A stretch of DNA of 51,044 nucleotides from Phocaeicola plebeius. Lineage in GTDB: Bacteria > Bacteroidota > Bacteroidia > Bacteroidales > Bacteroidaceae. The notes under the pieces are model-generated. The model had not been told where the DNA came from. It made no database searches and saw only the letters and a program-made list of their open reading frames with translations. The position numbers and the translations under genes are program-made. Below are positions 37,471 to 43,660 of the stretch, piece by piece; position 1 is the first letter of the stretch; every line of letters begins with the position of its first letter. The stretch lies in assembly GCA_022767125.1 (NCBI GenBank), contig JALEPZ010000080.1, positions 1-51,044 of the forward strand, given 5' to 3'.

Positions 37471-37807
37471 ACTTCCTCACAATTTGATGAACCCAACCTG
37501 TTACTACCAATACCAATACGGTACTGACCACCGTCGCCACGACAATAGGCCAGAACTGAGCCTGTATGACATCGAAATACAGCATCAGCGCCACTCCCGA
37601 CGGAACAAAGAAAAAGCCTAAATTGGCCACCAGGAAATCGGAGAGTCCCTGCACCCATTCCAATTTCACCCACCCTAACTGAAGAAACAGGGTCAATAAT
37701 AACATGCCGATAATACTGCTCGGCAACTTAATACCCGTCAGGTAAACCAAGAGTTCACCCAAGGCCAGACATCCAAAAAGGATGGAACATTGACGTATCA
37801 TACGCAA
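37451..37807 (-). CDS. lrgA: LrgA/CidA-family holin-like membrane protein
   Basis: The 118-residue protein has four predicted membrane helices and the family pattern LVYLTGIKLPSSIIGMLLL, then FFFVPSGVALM. It is the small partner of LrgB. Two Met codons (1 and 3) lie close together, so the start could be 6 bp shorter. It is the first gene of a four-gene - strand operon. Confidence 0.92.
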   Translation of the reverse strand: MRMIRQCSILFGCLALGELLVYLTGIKLPSSIIGMLLLTLFLQLGWVKLEWVQGLSDFLVANLGFFFVPSGVALMLYFDVIQAQFWPIVVATVVSTVLVLVVTGWVHQIVRKYGIFRK

Positions 37808-37830
37808 TTCTCATTAACTAAAAACCGAGG

Positions 37831-37838
37831 CAAAGATA
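37831..37838 (-). promoter_or_regulatory. Candidate -7 element of the lrgAB operon
   Basis: The - strand reads TATCTTTG, 24-31 bp before the lrgA ATG. A CAAA on the plus strand at 37851 is too close to serve as a normal -33 block, so only the -7 match is supported. Confidence 0.5.
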
Positions 37839-37936
37839 CAAATTCCACCACAAAAGCGGGAAACGGAAGGGAGAAAATGAAAAACATGCCCTTAAACATA
37901 TCCGATTTACAAAATTGTGACTAAAAAAAATCAATG

Positions 37937-37972
37937 TTTGCCAACTTCATGTTGCAAATTTGCGTAATTTTG
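37937..37972 (+). promoter_or_regulatory. Candidate promoter of pta-ackA
   Basis: TTTG at 37937-37940 and TAATTTTG at 37965-37972 match both consensus blocks, though the 24-bp spacing is longer than usual. The predicted start leaves a leader of about 75 nt before pta. It is divergent from the lrgAB promoter about 100 bp away. Confidence 0.5.
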
Positions 37973-38053
37973 CAAGGTCGTAATGGGACTCCGTTACCGC
38001 ACACAATAGCAATACGTATTAACAGGTTATATAACACTAATAATAAAAGAACA

Positions 38054-39064
38054 ATGGATTTAATTAGTCAAATCGTTGAACGCGCTAAAGCCAACAAACA
38101 GCGCATCGTCCTTCCCGAAGGAACGGAAGAACGCACTCTGAAAGCTGCCAATCAGATATTGACAGACGATGTAGCCGACCTGATTATTTTGGGTAACCCT
38201 GACGAGATCAAGGGCCTCGCCAACGAATGGGGACTGGACAACATTGCCAAGGCCACGATTATCGATCCGGAAAACCACCCGAAAAAAGAAGAATATGCCC
38301 AGCTTTTGTGCGAACTGCGTAAGAAAAAGGGTATGACCATCGAAGAAGCCCGCAAACTGGTAGTGGATCCGCTCTACTTGGGCTGCCTCATCATCAAGGC
38401 AGGAGATGCAGACGGACAGCTGGCCGGCGCACGCAATACTACCGGTAACGTGTTGCGTCCTGCACTGCAGATCATCAAAACAGCTCCGGGCATCACGTGT
38501 GTATCGGGCGCCATGCTGATGTTGACGCAGGCTCATGAATACGGTGACAACGGTGTATTGGTTATGGGCGACGTGGCTGTGACTCCGATGCCGGATGCCA
38601 ACCAGCTGGCCCAGATTGCCGTCTGCACCGCCCGTACGGCACAGGCCGTGGCCGGTATCGACCCGCGCGTGGCCATGTTGAGCTTCTCGACCAAAGGTTC
38701 TGCCAAGCACGAAGTGGTAGACAAGGTAGTGGAAGCCCTGGGCATTGCCCGCGAAATGGATCCGACACTGAAGATTGACGGTGAGCTGCAGGCAGATGCA
38801 GCCCTGGTTCCGAAGGTAGGTGCCAGCAAGGCTCCGGGTTCGGAAATTGCCGGTAAAGCCAACGTACTGGTCGTTCCCTGTCTCGAAGTGGGCAACATCG
38901 GCTACAAGCTGGTAGAACGTCTGGGACACGCCACCGCCATTGGTCCGATCCTGCAGGGTATCGCCCGTCCGGTGAACGACCTGTCCCGCGGTTGCTCTAT
39001 CGACGATGTCTACAAGATGATTGCCATCACAGCCAACCAGGCCATTGCTGCCAAAGCCCAGTAA
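38054..39064 (+). CDS. pta: Phosphate acetyltransferase
   Basis: This enzyme converts acetyl-CoA and phosphate to acetyl phosphate and CoA. The 336-residue product is the short, single-domain Pta form. It begins MDLISQIVERAKANKQRIVLPEG and shows the family blocks GCLIIKAGDADGQLAGA, MLSFSTKGSAK and a C-terminal GPILQGIARPVNDLSRG. An in-frame upstream ATG at 37934 was rejected because it lies before the candidate promoter and adds non-family residues. It forms an operon with ackA 33 bp downstream, the usual acetate-producing, ATP-yielding pair in Bacteroides. Confidence 0.97.
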   Translation: MDLISQIVERAKANKQRIVLPEGTEERTLKAANQILTDDVADLIILGNPDEIKGLANEWGLDNIAKATIIDPENHPKKEEYAQLLCELRKKKGMTIEEARKLVVDPLYLGCLIIKAGDADGQLAGARNTTGNVLRPALQIIKTAPGITCVSGAMLMLTQAHEYGDNGVLVMGDVAVTPMPDANQLAQIAVCTARTAQAVAGIDPRVAMLSFSTKGSAKHEVVDKVVEALGIAREMDPTLKIDGELQADAALVPKVGASKAPGSEIAGKANVLVVPCLEVGNIGYKLVERLGHATAIGPILQGIARPVNDLSRGCSIDDVYKMIAITANQAIAAKAQ

Positions 39065-39097
39065 TTCACATCCCGTTTTTCTAAAATACACATACCC

Positions 39098-40297
39098 ATG
39101 AAAATATTAGTTCTCAACTGCGGCAGCTCATCCATCAAATACAAACTGTTCGAGATGAGCAACAAAGAAGTACAGGCACAAGGTGGCATCGAGAAAATCG
39201 GTCTGCCGGGCTCGTTCTTGAAACTGACATTGCCCAACGGTGAAAAGAAAATCATTGAAAAAGACATCCCTGAACATACCGCCGGCGTACAATTCATTTT
39301 TGACACCTTGACCGGTGCTGAATATGGTGCGGTGAAAGACCTGAGCGAAATCAACGCTGTAGGCCATCGTGTGGTACACGGAGGCACCAAGTTCAGCGGT
39401 TCGGTGCTGATTGACGATGCCGTAATTGCCGGCATTAAAGAATGCTGCGACCTGGGTCCGCTGCACAATCCCGCCAACCTGAAGGGAATCGACGCCGTAC
39501 AGAAACTGATGCCGGAAGTACCGCAGATAGCCGTATTCGACACCGCTTTCCACCAGACCATGCCTGACTATGCCGCCATGTATGCCATTCCCTACAAATA
39601 CTACGAACAGTACGGCATCCGCCGCTATGGTTTCCACGGAACGTCTCACCGTTATGTCTCGAAGCGTGTATGCGAATTCTTGGGTATTCCGCAGGAAGGT
39701 ACCCGCATCATCACCTGCCACATCGGTAACGGCGGCTCCATTGCTGCTGTCAAGGACGGCAAGTGTGTCGACACGACCATGGGTCTGACCCCGTTGGAAG
39801 GCCTGATGATGGGCACCCGCAGCGGTGACATCGACGGAGGCGCTATCCTGTACATCATGAAGAAAGAAGGCCTTACTCCCGACGAAATGTCGACTCTGCT
39901 CAACAAGAAGAGCGGTGTGATGGGAATGTTCGAGAAGTCGAGCGACATGCGCGAACTTGATGCAGCCGTCAAGGCAGGAGAAGAGCGTGCCATCCTGACT
40001 GAGAAGATGTATTTCTACCGCATCACCAAGTACATTGGTGCTTATGCCGCAGCCATGGGAGGCGTAGACATCATCCTGTTCACAGGAGGTGTAGGTGAAA
40101 ACCAGATCAATGCCCGCGAAGCTGTCTGCGAGCCACTCGGATTCTTGGGCGTGAAACTGGATGCTGCGAAGAACCAGGTACGTGGCGAAGAAGCCGTTAT
40201 CTCGGCCGACGACTCGAAAGTGAAAGTCTGTGTCATCCCGACCGATGAAGAACTGATGATTGCTTCAGACACCGCCGACATTCTGGCGAAGCTGTAA
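39098..40297 (+). CDS. ackA: Acetate kinase
   Basis: This enzyme converts acetyl phosphate and ADP to acetate and ATP. The 399-residue product has the acetate/sugar kinase signatures NCGSSSIKYKLFEM (residues 7-20), GFHGTSHRYVSKR, CHIGNGGSIAAV, and the C-terminal LFTGGVGENQINAREAVCE. It follows pta in the same operon. A strong hairpin follows about 20 bp after the stop. Confidence 0.98.
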   Translation: MKILVLNCGSSSIKYKLFEMSNKEVQAQGGIEKIGLPGSFLKLTLPNGEKKIIEKDIPEHTAGVQFIFDTLTGAEYGAVKDLSEINAVGHRVVHGGTKFSGSVLIDDAVIAGIKECCDLGPLHNPANLKGIDAVQKLMPEVPQIAVFDTAFHQTMPDYAAMYAIPYKYYEQYGIRRYGFHGTSHRYVSKRVCEFLGIPQEGTRIITCHIGNGGSIAAVKDGKCVDTTMGLTPLEGLMMGTRSGDIDGGAILYIMKKEGLTPDEMSTLLNKKSGVMGMFEKSSDMRELDAAVKAGEERAILTEKMYFYRITKYIGAYAAAMGGVDIILFTGGVGENQINAREAVCEPLGFLGVKLDAAKNQVRGEEAVISADDSKVKVCVIPTDEELMIASDTADILAKL

Positions 40298-40319
40298 TCG
40301 ATACTCCCGACCTACGGAG

Positions 40320-40354
40320 CTATCAAGTCCAGCCTTAATGGCTGGACTTGATAG
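40320..40354. terminator. Terminator after ackA, shared with the convergent lipoprotein gene
   Basis: CTATCAAGTCCAGCC (40320-40334) pairs perfectly with GGCTGGACTTGATAG (40340-40354), giving a 15-bp stem with a 5-nt loop TTAAT. The T-run after it is weak (GTTATAAC). It lies between two convergent genes. Confidence 0.85.
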
Positions 40355-40406
40355 TTATAACAATGAGGAAAATAGGATATGTATACTCATCTATGGATGC
40401 CGTTCA

Positions 40407-41312
40407 TCAAAGAGTCACATTTTCAAATGTTTCACCTGCTCCCCACGAAGCTATTTCAGCATTCGAAATCGACAACGTTCCCTGTTCTACCTTCACGTTC
40501 ATCGTATTTCGAGAACCTTTCTGAAGTGTAAAAGATGAGATTTCTTTGCTGACAGTCACTTGCTCAGAATCAATTTGATAAACGACAGAAAGAGTAATGG
40601 TTTCATTATCTATAGGATTCACCAACATTTCTGATTGTTCATTTACAATAGCCGATATAATAGCATGTTGAGAATTGGCCGTTGAAGATATTTCTTTTGT
40701 CGTAAGATTACACGTGTTATCCGCAGATAACACATCAGAACTCAATCGAATGTGTATCAACTGTACGGCTTCATCCATCGATGATTTATCGAAAATAAAA
40801 GAGATCCTACTCAATACATGTTGGAAAGCATTCTCCCCTGTAAAAGACAAAGTACCACTATTCGAAGAATACGATGTTGTCGTAGAAGCTACCAGAAAAT
40901 CATAAGCAGCCATTCCATCAAGAGTTCCTGCCTGAGAAGAAAGATCCGGCATCGGAACGGCAGTGTACGAAGCGGCAGGCTGCGACCCACAAGGATAGTA
41001 GGCATAAAACGTATAATTTCCCGTCTTATCCTTCCAATATACAGAAGACTCTGAGGTCCAGGAGCTCCCACTATATGTCCATTTCCGAGCCGTAGCTTCC
41101 CAAGGTACAAACAGACCTATACAATCGTTCTCACTGAAACTGACCCCATTGTCACTGTTCACTACAGTACGTGCACTTGACGCATCTTGCGCTATCGAGG
41201 CTTCCAAGCGCATTGGCATCATTTCCTTTTCTGTTTCCAATGGCAATGCTTGTTCTTGACAAGCCGCCATTACGGCCATTAGCCCTCCAAAATATAAATA
41301 CTTCATTCTCAT
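40407..41312 (-). CDS. Fimbrillin-like (Mfa-like) surface lipoprotein
   Basis: This 301-residue lipoprotein has a signal peptide with lipobox VMAAC (Cys18). It is followed by a fimbrillin-type layout: an N-terminal beta domain (IAQDASSARTVVNSDNGVSFSENDCIGLFVPW, then YWKDKTGNYTFYAYYP) and a C-terminal domain (AFQHVLSRISFIF, ending NVKVEQGTLSISNAEIASWGAG). Such proteins form or anchor Bacteroidales fimbriae or act as adhesins. Codon use is more AT-rich than in flanking housekeeping genes, which suggests an accessory origin. No other fimbria gene (usher, tip, mfa2) is nearby. The start could be Met1 or Met3. It is best described as Mfa-like; exact subfamily was not determined. Confidence 0.8.
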   Translation of the reverse strand: MRMKYLYFGGLMAVMAACQEQALPLETEKEMMPMRLEASIAQDASSARTVVNSDNGVSFSENDCIGLFVPWEATARKWTYSGSSWTSESSVYWKDKTGNYTFYAYYPCGSQPAASYTAVPMPDLSSQAGTLDGMAAYDFLVASTTTSYSSNSGTLSFTGENAFQHVLSRISFIFDKSSMDEAVQLIHIRLSSDVLSADNTCNLTTKEISSTANSQHAIISAIVNEQSEMLVNPIDNETITLSVVYQIDSEQVTVSKEISSFTLQKGSRNTMNVKVEQGTLSISNAEIASWGAGETFENVTL

Positions 41313-41400
41313 AGATATTGATTTTTATTTCAATAATCCATGTCGCCTCGATTTGTCCACCCCAACTCACCCCTAAAAATCCAAGAATTTACGATACGTA

Positions 41401-41712
41401 TCAGCTATCAACCTCAAAGTCAAGGCATGTACGCTGAATGGTAAAGGGCCGTACCTTGGAGTCAGCTACGGCAACGTGTGCCGGATGTGTAGCGTAGGCT
41501 TTGAGCGCCTCAGCACTTTCCAGGCTGCTGTCGAGCATGACGTCGCAGGTGGATGATTCAAGTCTACCTTCGGTAATCACCTTGATGTCCAGAAGTCCCG
41601 GTACCTTGCCTGCCAATCCTTCCAGTCCCTCTTTCATACCTTGTTTCACTGTGGCTTTCTCCTCAGCCGTCAGTTCCGGATTCAATGTCCAAAGAATAAT
41701 GTGTCTAACCAT
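41401..41712 (-). CDS. Small stress-responsive alpha/beta-barrel (Dabb) domain protein
   Basis: The 103-residue product starts MVRHIILWTLNPELTAEEK and contains LLDIKVITEGRL, DVMLDSSLESAEALKAYATHPAHVAVA and VRPFTIQRTCLDFEV. This is the ferredoxin-like dimeric Dabb fold. The function is often unknown, and some members are stress-induced or act in polyketide cyclisation. The longer reading (ATG at 41763) was rejected because its first codons lie upstream of the promoter's expected start site. The gene stands alone. Confidence 0.85.
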   Translation of the reverse strand: MVRHIILWTLNPELTAEEKATVKQGMKEGLEGLAGKVPGLLDIKVITEGRLESSTCDVMLDSSLESAEALKAYATHPAHVAVADSKVRPFTIQRTCLDFEVDS

Positions 41713-41752
41713 TTGTCTGATTGTGTTATTGTTCATTAATACAAAGTGGATG

Positions 41753-41784
41753 CAAATGTACATAAAAAGATGAAAGCCTACAAT
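41753..41784 (-). promoter_or_regulatory. Promoter of the Dabb gene
   Basis: The - strand reads ATTG (plus 41781-41784), then 20 bp, then TACATTTG (41753-41760). This fits TTTG / TAnnTTTG with one mismatch. It supports translation from 41712 rather than from the upstream ATG. Confidence 0.6.
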
Positions 41785-41804
41785 TCTTCATGGGGGAAAT
41801 CATC

Positions 41805-41981
41805 CTAGACCATTGCGTTGCAGCTGATGACAACATTCCGCCACAGGTAATCGCTATGAACATCCGTTGGAAAAGCCACCAATGCCGGATAATCCGGACG
41901 GCACAGAATGCCCTACCAAGCGGCCAGGAATAAAAGATAGCCCAACGCCCTCCATACTACATACATCTTGTTCATTTCCAT
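41805..41981 (-). pseudogene. Possible remnant of a short exported protein (low confidence)
   Basis: From an ATG at 41981 the - strand encodes 22 residues (MEMNKMYVVWRALGYLLFLAAW) that look like a signal peptide. A TAG follows, then 35 codons in the same frame before the next stop at 41805. One base change would restore a small exported protein. It may also be chance. The rest of 41713-42091 shows only the Dabb promoter and a weak hairpin (TGCCCGCAAGGCA near 42011), with no other gene. Confidence 0.25.
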
Positions 41982-42091
41982 TCCGTTTTATGGGTAAATA
42001 AACTCCCTGCCCGCAAGGCAAGCGAAAGCGATTTTATTGGAATGCAGAAAGAGGAACTTCACCTATCCACGGCAAGGGTTTCACCTTGACC

Positions 42092-43125
42092 TTAAACAAA
42101 TGCAAGACCGTTGCTGCCGTATTGATGGTATTGTTGGGTTCCGTCAAGACCAAATGTACCAGATTCTACCCACATCGAAGAATCACTTGACTGACGACGA
42201 GTATATGTCCCATCGCTATTGAAAGTGTATATATCATTGTTATAGGTGTGTAACCACTCACCGATAATCAATGAGAAAAGAGAATCCGTTCGCATCACCG
42301 ACAAGACAGTTCCATCCATAAGTGTGAACTTGACAACCGAGGGGTTGGTCGTGTCTACATCTGTAAAAAATGAAGCTGAAGACGCGGAAATCTTTGTCCA
42401 AACATGACCACTGTCCACCGACAGATAGACTGCATCTCGTTCCCATGAACCGCTGACACCCGATGAAATCAACTGAGAACCGGTCTTGACAATGGGCAAC
42501 GGGGCCGGAGCACCATCGCGACCATCCTCACCATCTTGTCCATTTCGACCTCTTCACCATCAGCACCATCCCGTCCATCTTCACCATCCTGTCCGTCCGC
42601 ACCATCCTTACCATTCACAGGCAACGGTTGTCCATTGGCATCCACCAAAATCTGCCCATTGAGCACCCAACAATACCGGCCATTGCCCATATCCCTAATA
42701 CTTAATTCCGGACTAGCTCCATCCATCCCGTCTTTTCCATCACTACCATTCGTACCATCCTTGCCGTCGGCTCCATCTTCGCCATCCTTTCCATCAGTAC
42801 CATCCTTACCATCAGTACCATCCTTACCATGATAGACCGCCAAGGACTGCCCATTGCTCAACTGCAACGTATAGCCCTTTCCACCTTCCATTTCCGTAAC
42901 TGACACGATGGAATAATTATTCTTCACGGCATCCATCACAGACTGTAAAGAACTGATATTCACATTCATCTCCTTACAAATATCCTCGAGTTTCTCCACC
43001 CGTGCGAACAAGTCATCTACCCGTGCCCACAAGTCATCGTCCTTTGTATCGCATGCAGGCAACACGAACATAACAGCTACAGCAACACTACCGACCAACA
43101 ATAATCTACCGATTCTGTATTTCAT
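42092..43125 (-). pseudogene. DUF4988 collagen-repeat surface lipoprotein, frameshifted
   Basis: The reading frame starts at 43125 with a lipoprotein signal (lipobox FVLPAC, Cys25). A short coiled coil (DLWARVDDLFARVEKLEDI) and a DUF4988-type domain (about 70-100) follow. Two blocks of Gly-X-Y triplets (residues 100-136 and from 172) flank a short beta segment. At 42551-42552 one base is missing (GGT-GAA-GA-GGT), after which the frame runs into 26 foreign residues and stops at 42469. In the correct frame the protein continues GRNGQDGEDGRDGAP and a 130-residue lipocalin-like C terminus (SLIIGEWLHTYNNDIYTFN) to a stop at 42092. Restoring one base gives 344 residues. It may be a true pseudogene, a slippage-controlled ON/OFF gene, or a sequencing error. 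Confidence 0.8.
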
Positions 43126-43141
43126 TTCTTAATCCAATCCA

Positions 43142-43327
43142 GACCTTCCCAGTTCCTGAAGGTCGTTTATATATACGTGAAGCGTGGAACTGCAATGCCA
43201 CGTTCTGAATTGGAGGTCCTAGGAAAACCTGAGATACAGATATGATAATAGCAGCCCACGCTATAGCGTGAGAACCACTATACCAACTCTTGTATCTCAA
43301 TCGAAAATTTCCTAGGTTTCCAATTCA
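43142..43327. repeat. Multi-hairpin palindromic element
   Basis: The main part is a 122-bp imperfect palindrome. The left arm (43206-43238; GAATTGGA, TCCTAGGAAA, GAGATACA) mirrors the right arm (43291-43327; TGTATCTC, TTTCCTAGG, CCAATTC). At its centre is the perfect palindrome CACGCTATAGCGTG (43257-43270). Two small hairpins precede it: GACCTT/AAGGTC (43142-43164) and CGTGG/CCACG (43183-43202). It lies in the leader of the frameshifted lipoprotein. It may be an RNA structure, a MITE-like insertion, or a recombination site. Confidence 0.8.
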
Positions 43328-43402
43328 CAAGATAAGCATAACGCTGCTAATCATTTCATAAACAAGTATAGCCATCAATGCGCTCATCCGTTGGCTATGG
43401 CA

Positions 43403-43434
43403 CAAAGGTAGGATTATTTCTCCAAACCTCCAAA
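43403..43434 (-). promoter_or_regulatory. Promoter of the DUF4988 lipoprotein gene
   Basis: The - strand has TTTG (plus 43431-43434), 20 bp, then TACCTTTG (43403-43410), a full consensus match. It predicts a transcript leader of about 270 nt running through a hairpin at 43368-43398 (ATAGCCA/TGGCTAT) and the large palindrome. The promoter lies outside the palindrome arms, so inversion between them would not flip it. Confidence 0.7.
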
Positions 43435-43660
43435 AATTCTAAGGCAGGAAAGAAGGGTAACTGTGACGTACCACTTCCCGTCCCAGCCATCCCAACATAA
43501 TCGGTTTCTCAGCATCTGTTTTCCTCACGACTGTGAGGGAGAACATCACTCAAGATAATGCACCACCGGGAAAAGTGTCTTGTCATCCTTACCCGTAGGA
43601 TAAAGTGATTGCACTTGTTCAAATAGCGGCAAGAATCTCCGCAGAAAGGTCCGAATATCT
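43435..43660. other. Gene-free spacer between the lipoprotein promoter and the helicase gene
   Basis: No coding sequence is supported here. A short hairpin CCTCAC-gact-GTGAGG (43523-43538) is present without a T-run. It could weakly end the helicase transcript from the right. Confidence 0.5.

Noticed and set aside
42536..42832. CRISPR-like or tandem repeat array
   Set aside because: The repetitiveness is codon-level Gly-X-Y repeats in a lipoprotein, with no spacers. No CRISPR array is present elsewhere in the window.
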